Assembly: GCA_015486505.1 (NCBI GenBank)
Contig: WFRP01000183.1
Coordinates: forward strand, 1 to 11,231
DNA from: Pseudomonadota bacterium
GTDB lineage: Bacteria; Desulfobacterota; Anaeroferrophillalia; Anaeroferrophillales; Tharpellaceae
Reading direction: 5' to 3'
DNA: 11,231 bases
Part shown: piece after piece, positions 5,970 through 11,231 of the stretch
Position numbering within the stretch: position 1 is the first letter of the stretch
How the letters are laid out: every line of letters starts with the position of its first letter
Program-made: the position numbers and the translations under genes
Notes under the pieces: model-generated
Told to the model about the DNA's origin: nothing
The model's database searches: none
Seen by the model: only the letters and a program-made list of their open reading frames with translations

Positions 5970-6416
5970 ATGTGTGTAGAGATTAAACATCAGTGTCAAG
6001 GCGGTCATGAAAGTGCGCAGTTCAGTAATCTGGATAATGTTTTACCGGCATCGGTCATTAATAAGGTCTATTGCCCTGAGTGTCAGGATAAGCCTGAATT
6101 CGATGCCGCGACCATGCTGGCGGATAACGGTTGGATAATTGAGTATGATATGGAACTGGCGACTTATCTTTTAGAAAAGCACGGAATTGATAAAGAGGTG
6201 ATTACGCCGGAATTTCTCTTTGACAGCCGCTATTCGACCTGGCAGGGAATGTCGCCGACGGATATGGCGGAAAGTATTCGCGAGCGGCAGGAGATTGTCG
6301 CTCTGGCCAAAGTTGATAAAATGAAATATATCGAGACCTTAAAATCCTGGAGTATTGATCGAATGAAGGCTTTTACCGAAGCCGGTTGGCGTAAAGCCCA
6401 GCAGGTTTCGGCTTAG
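5970..6416 (+). CDS. Small protein with a Cys/His-rich, zinc-ribbon-like N-terminus, unknown function
   Basis: A 148-residue protein I do not recognise. The N-terminal 40 residues carry C9, H13 and C35-x-x-C38 (CQGGHE, then YCPEC), plus C2 and H7. This spacing fits a small zinc-binding ribbon, although one ligand is uncertain. The remainder (about 45-148) is charged and mainly helical, with no membrane segment or signal peptide. Expression signals are excellent: a TTGACA/TAAATA promoter and AGAAGGAG 8 bases before ATG 5970. A hairpin terminator follows the stop, so the gene is a single-gene unit. It stands alone between convergent genes and next to a repeat element. A metal-binding or nucleic-acid-binding accessory role is possible but unproven. 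Confidence 0.85.
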   Translation: MCVEIKHQCQGGHESAQFSNLDNVLPASVINKVYCPECQDKPEFDAATMLADNGWIIEYDMELATYLLEKHGIDKEVITPEFLFDSRYSTWQGMSPTDMAESIRERQEIVALAKVDKMKYIETLKSWSIDRMKAFTEAGWRKAQQVSA

Positions 6417-6419
6417 CGG

Positions 6420-6519
6420 GAGGCAGCCGGCAAAGCTGCCTCTTATCCTCCTTCCCCCCTTGGTAGTGGCGGGTTCGGATTTTTCCGGGCCCGCCACTGT
6501 TACGTTCGGGCTCTTTTTA
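6420..6519 (+). terminator. Hairpin-rich terminator region between convergent genes
   Basis: The first hairpin is GAGGCAGC (6420-6427) with GCTGCCTC (6435-6442), directly after the stop at 6416. The second is AGTGGCGGG (6465-6473) with CCCGCCACT (6491-6499), and has an inner CGGA/TCCG stem. An alternative stem GGGCCCG (6488-6494) with CGGGCTC (6508-6514) is followed by five T (6515-6519), the intrinsic terminator form for the plus strand. The same hairpins may help stop ispH transcripts arriving from the other side, but no T run is seen for that strand. Confidence 0.65.
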
Positions 6520-6536
6520 CCTTTTACCCGGCCCGG

Positions 6537-7406
6537 TTAATTTCCATTTTCAAGTTTTCTGACGACTTCATCTATCAGCCACTGCGGGGTTGAGGCCCCG
6601 GCGCTGATACCGATAGTCTGTTTGTCGGCAAACCAGTCCGGATTGAGTTCGTCGACGGTTTCAATGTGGTAGGAATCAGCCTGACATTTCCGGCTGAGTT
6701 CGTAGAGGCGATTGGTATTGGCGCTGTTACGGCCGCCGATGATGATCATACAGTCGCATTCTTTGGCCAGCTGCAGAGCTTCGCTTTGGCGATCGCTGGT
6801 CGCGGTGCAGATAGTGTTGAAACAGCGGAGTTCGCCTTTGATGGTTAACAGGGCGGCAGCGATTTCGTTATAGATTTGCTGTGATTGCGTGGTCTGAGCG
6901 AGCAGGGCGATGCGTGAAGGTTTGCGGCTGCTGAAAAAATCACCCGGTATATCTTCAACCGATGAAACCACCCGGGTATTTGCGGGCTCGCCGTAGCTGA
7001 TCAGGCCGGTGACTTCCGGGTGCTCCGGTTCACCAATGATGATTACCTGGTAGCCGGCACGGCTCATTTCAGCGACAATTTTCTGGGCCCGACGGACAAA
7101 GGGGCAGGTCGCGTCAACCAGTTTCAGCGCGGATCTTTCGTCAAGTTTACGGGCGAGCTTCCGGGTTATGCCGTGCGATCTGACAATTGCGACCCCGGAG
7201 TCCGGGATCGAATCAAGGCCGATTGGTTTAACCCCTTTCCCCGCGAGTTGGTTGACAACCTGCGGATTATGAATGATGGGGCCCAGGGTTGAAATGCTGC
7301 AGCCTGAGTATTTTGCCGGGGCCTCATTTGCCAGTTTGACGGCCCGTTTGACGCCGAAACAGAAACCGGCGGTTTTGGCAATCTTTATCAGTGGTCGTTT
7401 GCTCAT
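6537..7406 (-). CDS. ispH: 4-hydroxy-3-methylbut-2-enyl diphosphate reductase (IspH/LytB)
   Basis: Last enzyme of the MEP isoprenoid pathway: a cytoplasmic iron-sulfur reductase that converts HMBPP to IPP and DMAPP. The three conserved cluster cysteines are C16 (GFCFGV), C101 (DATCPFV) and C200 (CTATSDRQ). Active-site residues are visible at H46 (HNPQV), H78 (RSHG), H129 and E131 (EPEHPEV) and T172 (QTTQS). NSANTNRL matches the substrate-binding SSNT-like motif. At 289 residues it is a standard short bacterial form without a C-terminal extension. Its ATG (7406-7404) overlaps the cmk stop as ATGA, so translational coupling is likely; no strong separate ribosome site is seen. It is the last gene of the leftward run. 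Confidence 0.97.
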   Translation of the reverse strand: MSKRPLIKIAKTAGFCFGVKRAVKLANEAPAKYSGCSISTLGPIIHNPQVVNQLAGKGVKPIGLDSIPDSGVAIVRSHGITRKLARKLDERSALKLVDATCPFVRRAQKIVAEMSRAGYQVIIIGEPEHPEVTGLISYGEPANTRVVSSVEDIPGDFFSSRKPSRIALLAQTTQSQQIYNEIAAALLTIKGELRCFNTICTATSDRQSEALQLAKECDCMIIIGGRNSANTNRLYELSRKCQADSYHIETVDELNPDWFADKQTIGISAGASTPQWLIDEVVRKLENGN

Positions 7407-8089
7407 AAACGGGATTCCGGAAAACGGGCAAAAAAACGGGTTAAAATTTCTTCACAGACTTCGTCAATATCAAGATTGGTCGAATCAATCAGGATTGCGT
7501 CAGCGGCCCGGCGCAGCGGCGCCTGCGCCCGCGAACTGTCGGCCGCGTCACGATCAGCCAGAGCCTTGCTTACGCTTTGCAGATCCAGGGCGGCGGCCTG
7601 TTCTTTAAGACGACGTTGGGCCCGGGCTGAAATATCGGCGTCGAGGTAGATTTTGAGATCGGCATCGGGGAAGATGACCGTGCCCGCGTCACGGCCGTCG
7701 ATAATCGCGGAACAATCCTTTGCGGCTTCTCTCTGGAGCGGCAGCAGGGCCTTTCTGACCAAAGGGATGCCGGAAACCACCGACGCGAGCTTGTCCATCT
7801 GCGGGGTTCTGATGGCAGCGGTGATTTCCTGCTCATTGCAGAAAACCAGGTTTTTCTCGGCAGCGGCCTGAAAGCGGATTTTGATGTTTCGCAGAAGTTG
7901 TTCCAGTTCCGCGCTTTCGGCCGGCGCGATTTCCTGTTTCAGGGTGGCCCAGGCCACAGCCCGGTACATGGCCCCGGTATCGATGTAGCTGATATTGAGC
8001 CGGGCGGCAATTTTTTTGCTGACCGTACTTTTGCCCGCGCCTGAAGGGCCGTCGATGGTTATGATGAAATTTTTATTGCGCGGCGTCAT
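7403..8089 (-). CDS. cmk: Cytidylate kinase
   Basis: Transfers phosphate from ATP to CMP or dCMP in pyrimidine nucleotide recycling. A P-loop GPSGAGKS is at residues 14-21, followed by the DTGAMYRA segment (37-44) of the nucleotide-binding region. IRTPQM is at 93-98, GRDAGTV at 132-138, and the arginine-rich lid RDAADSSRAQAPL at 180-192. IDSTNL at 201-206 closes the conserved set. The 228 residues match the bacterial type. The ATG lies one base after the efp stop codon and the stop overlaps the ispH start, so efp, cmk and ispH should be read as a coupled set. Nothing is missing. Confidence 0.97.
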   Translation of the reverse strand: MTPRNKNFIITIDGPSGAGKSTVSKKIAARLNISYIDTGAMYRAVAWATLKQEIAPAESAELEQLLRNIKIRFQAAAEKNLVFCNEQEITAAIRTPQMDKLASVVSGIPLVRKALLPLQREAAKDCSAIIDGRDAGTVIFPDADLKIYLDADISARAQRRLKEQAAALDLQSVSKALADRDAADSSRAQAPLRRAADAILIDSTNLDIDEVCEEILTRFFARFPESRL

Positions 8090-8090
8090 C

Positions 8091-8651
8091 TTACGATTTG
8101 ACCCGTTCTATGTATTCGCCGGTCCGGGTGTCGATTTTCAGGCGGTCGCCGGGGTTGATAAACAGCGGAACATTGATTTTCGCGCCGGTTTCAACCGTAA
8201 CCGGTTTGGTGACGCTGCTGGCGGTATCGCCTTTGAGGCCGGGTTCGGCTTCCGTGACTTCAAGGACAACAAAGGTCGGGAGTTCCAGATTGACGACCCG
8301 GCCTTTATAGAAAAGTACTGTGACCGTACTGTTTTCCTGGAGAAAGTTTTTGTCGTTGCCGACGAGGTCGGCGCTCAGTGACGTCTGCTCATAAGTGTCG
8401 TTGTCCATGAAATGAAAATCACCGTCGGTATAGAGATACTGCATCTCTTTTTCTTCAATGTCGGGTTTGCCGACCTTTTCGCCGGAGCGGAAAGTGCGGT
8501 CAACGACATTGCCGTTCAGCAGATTTTTCAGTTTGGTCCTGACAAAGGCGCCGCCTTTGCCGGGTTTGACATGCTGAAAGCTGACGATGGTAAAAGGCTC
8601 ATTGTTGATTTCGATCTTGAGGCCGCGGCGAAAATCCGGAGTTGAATACAT
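8091..8651 (-). CDS. efp: Translation elongation factor P
   Basis: Binds stalled ribosomes between the P and E sites and stimulates peptide bond formation at proline runs. The three-domain EF-P layout fits 186 residues, with the N-terminal KOW-like domain holding the modified loop KPGKGGAF (29-36). Lys32 at the tip corresponds to the beta-lysylated Lys34 of E. coli EF-P. A lysine rather than arginine suggests EpmA/EpmB-type or no modification, not rhamnosylation. The C-terminal OB domain ends in [17 protein letters not shown], the family signature. An AAAGGA ribosome site precedes ATG 8651. It follows the peptidase gene by 60 bases. Confidence 0.97.
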   Translation of the reverse strand: MYSTPDFRRGLKIEINNEPFTIVSFQHVKPGKGGAFVRTKLKNLLNGNVVDRTFRSGEKVGKPDIEEKEMQYLYTDGDFHFMDNDTYEQTSLSADLVGNDKNFLQENSTVTVLFYKGRVVNLELPTFVVLEVTEAEPGLKGDTASSVTKPVTVETGAKINVPLFINPGDRLKIDTRTGEYIERVKS

Positions 8652-8711
8652 GTTTTTTTCCTTTTGCTTTGAGTATTGTCGGTTTTAAGTTAATAGGTGT
8701 AGGTGGTTTAC

Positions 8712-9809
8712 TTAAGCAATTATCATATTTGCCAGATTTTTATCGATAGTGGTCAGTTTTTCCGGGCCGGCGGCGGTCAGGTGAAAGGTGTCTTCAATCC
8801 TGATGCCCCAGCGGTTCGGGAAGTAGCAGCCCGGTTCAATTGTGAAAACCATACCCGGTTCAAGTTTTCCATCTTGAGATTTGGGTGAAATTGACGGCGC
8901 TTCATGGATCTCCAGGCCGAGGCCGTGCCCGGTGCCGTGGCTGAATTCTTTGCTGAAACCACCGGCGCTCACCGCGTTTCTGACGATCCGGTCGAGTTCC
9001 CGGCAGCCGAGATCCGGGCTTAAGGCCGCCGCGCCGGTTTTTTGCGCTTCATAGAGGATATTGTAAACCTTTTGTAATTCGGGTTCCGGCTCCTTAAGGA
9101 AGAAAGTGCAGGTCTGGTCGCTGTGGTAGCCTTTGTAGCAGGCCCCGAAATCGATGGTTACCATATCGCCGGGGCTAAGCCGACGCTGAGATGCGACGCC
9201 GTGCGGCAGGGCTGAACGCGGGCCGCTGGCGACGATCAGCGGGAAGGCGGCGCGCTCACCGCCGTTGAGGCGAATCTGATATTCGATTTCGGCCGCCAGA
9301 TCAGATTCGCGCATGCCGGGCTGTAAAAGATTGAGGCTAGAGCTTAAAGCCTGCTCGGCAATCGCGACCGCCTGCCGGAGAAGTTTTATCTCTTCAGCGT
9401 TTTTGTGTAAACGCGGCCGGCAGAGGCTTGCCGAAACCGGCTTAAGTTCACAGGGGTTGATTTCCCGCTGGAGCTTAAGCCAGTTGCCGGCGCAGAGTTT
9501 ATTTTCGTCGGCCCCCAGAAATTCTATGGTGGAATTCTTTTTGATATTGTGACAGAGATCCTGAAAGCCGTTAATCTGAATCAGATCGATCCGATGCGGG
9601 ATTTCGGCGGCGGCCTGGGTGGTGTAGCGTCCGTCGGTAAAGAAACTGCTTTTATCGGGGCTGACCAGAAGAAAGGCGCTGTCGCCGCTGTACCCGGTAA
9701 AATAGTTGAGATTAGCCGGGTGGTCGATAAGAAAAGCGTCGCATTCGGCTTCCGGCAACAGGCGGCAGAGCCGGTTCAGTCGCTCCGTATAGTTGATATC
9801 GGTTTTCAT
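8712..9809 (-). CDS. M24B family Xaa-Pro aminopeptidase (Xaa-Pro dipeptidase-like)
   Basis: Metallopeptidase that removes N-terminal residues preceding proline; cytoplasmic. An N-terminal creatinase-like domain (about 10-135, with ANLNYFTGYSGDSAFL at 32-47) precedes the pita-bread catalytic domain. All five dinuclear metal ligands are present: D220 (TIDFG), D231 (HSDQT), H295 (GTGHGLG), E325 (TIEPG) and E339 (RIEDT). Supporting His203 and His302 are also there. At 365 residues it fits the short PepQ/YpdF-like group better than the longer E. coli PepP. Its pairing with efp is a common arrangement and both concern proline. It begins 12 bases after aroQ ends; the ribosome site is weak, so coupling to aroQ is plausible. 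The exact substrate range is uncertain. Confidence 0.95.
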   Translation of the reverse strand: MKTDINYTERLNRLCRLLPEAECDAFLIDHPANLNYFTGYSGDSAFLLVSPDKSSFFTDGRYTTQAAAEIPHRIDLIQINGFQDLCHNIKKNSTIEFLGADENKLCAGNWLKLQREINPCELKPVSASLCRPRLHKNAEEIKLLRQAVAIAEQALSSSLNLLQPGMRESDLAAEIEYQIRLNGGERAAFPLIVASGPRSALPHGVASQRRLSPGDMVTIDFGACYKGYHSDQTCTFFLKEPEPELQKVYNILYEAQKTGAAALSPDLGCRELDRIVRNAVSAGGFSKEFSHGTGHGLGLEIHEAPSISPKSQDGKLEPGMVFTIEPGCYFPNRWGIRIEDTFHLTAAGPEKLTTIDKNLANMIIA

Positions 9810-9821
9810 TTAACGTACATT

Positions 9822-10259
9822 TCAGATGGTCGGCAGATGTTTGAACGCCGTTAAAGCGACCAGGTATGAGGTTGCGCCGAAACCGCTGATTGTTCCCCGG
9901 CAGACGGCGGCGGTCAGGGATTTATGGCGAAAATCCTCCCGGCCGCTTATATTGCTCAGGTGTACTTCAATCACCGGCAGATCAATGGCGGCAATCGCGT
10001 CTCTGATGGCAACGCTGGTATGGGTGAAAGCCGCCGGATTGATAATAATACCGGAGAAATTCTCCGCGGCGCTATCCTGCAGCCAGTCAATAATTATACC
10101 CTCGTGGTTGCTCTGGCGGCACTCAACCGTAAAATTTAACTGTTCGGCTTCCGCGGTGATAATGGCATTTATCTCGCTAAGACTGAGTGAGCCGTAAACC
10201 TCCGGTTCCCGCCGGCCGAGCAGGTTGAGGTTGGGGCCGTGAATGATAAGTATTTCCAT
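9822..10259 (-). CDS. aroQ: Type II 3-dehydroquinate dehydratase
   Basis: Third step of the shikimate pathway: dehydrates 3-dehydroquinate to 3-dehydroshikimate, as a dodecameric cytoplasmic enzyme. The type II signature starts at once with HGPNLNLLGRREPEVYG (7-23), including catalytic Tyr22 and the flexible-loop Arg17. QSNHEG (49-54), NPAAFTH (74-80, with Asn74 and His80), and EVHLSNI (98-104, with His100), then R111, complete the active site. The 145 residues match the family. The start is fixed by the N-terminal strand (MEILIIHGPN). It lies 11 bases after the TPR-like gene and 12 bases before the peptidase gene, within one likely transcript. Confidence 0.97.
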   Translation of the reverse strand: MEILIIHGPNLNLLGRREPEVYGSLSLSEINAIITAEAEQLNFTVECRQSNHEGIIIDWLQDSAAENFSGIIINPAAFTHTSVAIRDAIAAIDLPVIEVHLSNISGREDFRHKSLTAAVCRGTISGFGATSYLVALTAFKHLPTI

Positions 10260-10270
10260 AGTTTTTCCCG

Positions 10271-10546
10271 TTACTTGGCAATTATGTGTAAAAGTTTTTT
10301 CAGGTGGCTGATTTTTCGCCGGGTATGCCGGGTTTTGCGGGTGCTTTCCGGGCTTGTCTGCGGTTTGAAATATTCTCTTATTTCAATAATCTTTTTCTGA
10401 TATTCCGCCTCTTTGTCCGGGTTCTGCCGGCCGAGTTCCCGGTATATCGCAATCGCTTCCCGCCAATGCCTCTGGTTGAGAAGCAGCTGCGCCATGGTTT
10501 CCGTCCGGATCGGCGGTGATGAATTTTCGGGCTCGGGTTTGTTCAT
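10271..10546 (-). CDS. Small TPR-like protein with a basic C-terminus
   Basis: A 91-residue protein with a single recognisable TPR-like helix pair at about 18-50 (MAQLLLNQRHWREAIAIYRE, then NPDKEAEY and a following helix). After a short disordered linker, residues 70-91 are strongly basic (RKTRHTRRK, then HLKKLLHIIAK), which could bind nucleic acid or acidic membrane. There are no cysteines, signal peptide or clear catalytic residues. An AGGAA ribosome site lies about 12 bases before ATG 10546. It is first in the leftward run and 11 bases from aroQ. A scaffold role is a guess from the fold alone; the single repeat is too short for a classical TPR superhelix, so it may dimerise. Confidence 0.75.
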   Translation of the reverse strand: MNKPEPENSSPPIRTETMAQLLLNQRHWREAIAIYRELGRQNPDKEAEYQKKIIEIREYFKPQTSPESTRKTRHTRRKISHLKKLLHIIAK

Positions 10547-10585
10547 TAAAATTGATTTTCCTGGAAAGTCTCGGTTCGTAGCCCT

Positions 10586-10614
10586 TGATTAGTAGAAAAA
10601 GAGTTGCAAGTCAA
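10586..10614 (-). promoter_or_regulatory. Putative sigma-70 promoter for the leftward housekeeping run
   Basis: On the minus strand TTGACT (10614-10609), a 17-base spacer and TAATCA (10591-10586) lie about 40 bases before the first gene of the run at 10546. The -35 is good and the -10 is weak. It is the only promoter-like pair I see for the six genes, other than possible internal ones. Confidence 0.4.
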
Positions 10615-10831
10615 GGATGATGCCTTTGAACCGGATTCCGGCTGACGAAATTTTTATTTAACTGTCCCGGAACTGATAGATAAGTGCGCAAATAGTGACA
10701 CAGTCTTGAAAACTGAAGATCTTTTATGTTACTGTGGCGCATTTTTTTTTGCAATGAATTAATAATGTCTCCCGCAAAGGCGTTTATGCCCTTACAGGGT
10801 GCCGGGACGCAAAGAGTTTTAAGAAAAAATA
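10615..10831. other. Gene-free stretch with a possible truncated c-di-GMP-I (GEMM-like) fragment
   Basis: No gene is supported; the open frame from 10726 runs straight into the repeat block. At about 10771-10815 the plus strand has GCAAAGGC, a small CCC/GGG hairpin, then GGGACGCAAAG. The last string resembles the conserved 3' half of the c-di-GMP-I riboswitch P1b arm. The usual CAAACC and the whole second arm (tetraloop receptor side) are missing, and repeat block R3 starts 16 bases later. It could be a riboswitch remnant cut by the repeat or a chance match. Confidence 0.25.
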
Positions 10832-11133
10832 GTAACTATTCAGCCGAATCCGGGGTCGGGCGCGGTTTTTCTCCGCCCGGCGTTAAGATTTCTGTTTTTC
10901 CTTTAAGCTCGCTGCGCCCGCCTTGCAAAACTCGCTTACGCTCAAACAGTTGCAATGCTAATGCGGGAACAATCCCCGCAACCTAATCGGGCCTTTCCGG
11001 CCCGCACCCCAAGGGCAATCCGCTGGTCGCACCCCAAGGGCAATCCGTTGGGCGCAAATAAGTACTCTTATCAGAACATTTTCTGATTATTAAATCTTGT
11101 TTTTTGGTGCAGAAAATAACCTGTAAGCTACTA
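10832..11133 (-). repeat. Repeat block R3: C module plus one hairpin unit, minus orientation
   Basis: The left end is the perfect terminus GTAACTATTCAGCC (10832-10845). The C module (10832-10960) is the inverted copy of 5717-5845, same length, two differences. The hairpin unit (11133-10961 on the minus strand) contains the 30-bp core at 11054-11083, a stem ATTTTCTG (11078-11085) with CAGAAAAT (11110-11117), and the GCGGG hairpin with one G-T pair. It lacks the D module and an outer 14-bp end, so it is incomplete or a second element type. The unit most resembles 333-480 in inverted orientation. Confidence 0.85.
11004..11053. repeat. Two tandem copies of a 25-bp block
   Basis: Each copy reads GCACCCCAAGGGCAATCCG plus six variable bases, at 11004-11028 and 11029-11053. 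The copies differ at about three positions near the end. Single, divergent versions occur at about 413-437, 584-608 and 5652-5670, each in the same place within a unit or near one. Copy number variation here explains much of the difference in unit length (110 to 173 bases). Confidence 0.75.
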
Positions 11134-11231
11134 ACTTCAGAAAATTGAGATGTTAAATGTAAATCAGTGAACCTGACTCATTAAGTTGAGTTGTGGAAAA
11201 AGGGGCGGAAGAGGGGGCTTTATGCGGGCGG
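11134..11231. other. Window end, no gene seen
   Basis: The stretch contains the AATCAGTGAACCTGACTCA box (11162-11180) shared with 495-513, then purine-rich DNA. No start codon with a supported frame is visible before the window ends. Confidence 0.4.

Noticed and set aside
10726..10986. 86-residue open frame running into block R3
   Set aside because: Starts in AT-rich DNA without a ribosome site and ends inside the repeat; no domain features and no agreement with the frame in the matching repeat copy.

Overview
The window looks like ordinary chromosome from a Gram-negative bacterium. It is most likely a member of the Desulfobacterota (former Deltaproteobacteria) or a close relative. That assignment is inference: it rests on the housekeeping gene order (aroQ, M24 peptidase, efp, then cmk and ispH), a Trk potassium system of Proteobacterial length, and a secreted cyclophilin with a Sec signal peptide. 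Ten of the eleven genes can be assigned at least to a fold or family; no transposase, phage gene, CRISPR array, rRNA or tRNA was recognised.

Layout: (1) 1-729 is gene-free and made almost entirely of repeat modules. (2) 730-3569, + strand, holds trkA and trkH, the NAD-gated regulator and channel subunit of a K+ uptake system. (3) 3566-5206, - strand, holds a periplasmic cyclophilin-type prolyl isomerase, a small unidentified protein and a rhomboid intramembrane protease; the last two probably form one transcript. (4) 5207-5969 is gene-free: a rhomboid promoter, a complete 487-bp repeat element and a strong promoter. (5) 5970-6416, + strand, is an orphan gene for a small protein with a Cys/His-rich N-terminus, followed by a terminator. 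(6) 6537-10546, - strand, is a compact run read as TPR-like small protein, aroQ, M24 aminopeptidase, efp, cmk, ispH. cmk starts 1 base after efp ends and ispH overlaps cmk by 4 bases, so these are probably co-translated. The group mixes chorismate synthesis, peptide turnover, translation, nucleotide and isoprenoid functions. (7) 10547-11231 is gene-free and ends in another repeat block.

The main unusual content is the repeat family. Three blocks (1-480, 5359-5845, 10832-11133) are built from interchangeable modules: a variable-length unit with a perfectly conserved 30-bp core (five copies), two different end modules (here D and C), and a shared 14-bp terminus GTAACTATTCAGCC. The middle block is complete, with perfect 14-bp terminal inverted repeats, and encodes nothing convincing. 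Its left half is repeated in inverted orientation at the window start and its right half in inverted orientation near the window end, so each roughly 5-kb gene group is flanked by inverted repeats. Within the units, stems are kept while loops change, and at least one stem shows paired changes. This suggests a structured, non-autonomous mobile element or structured RNA/DNA family that I cannot name.
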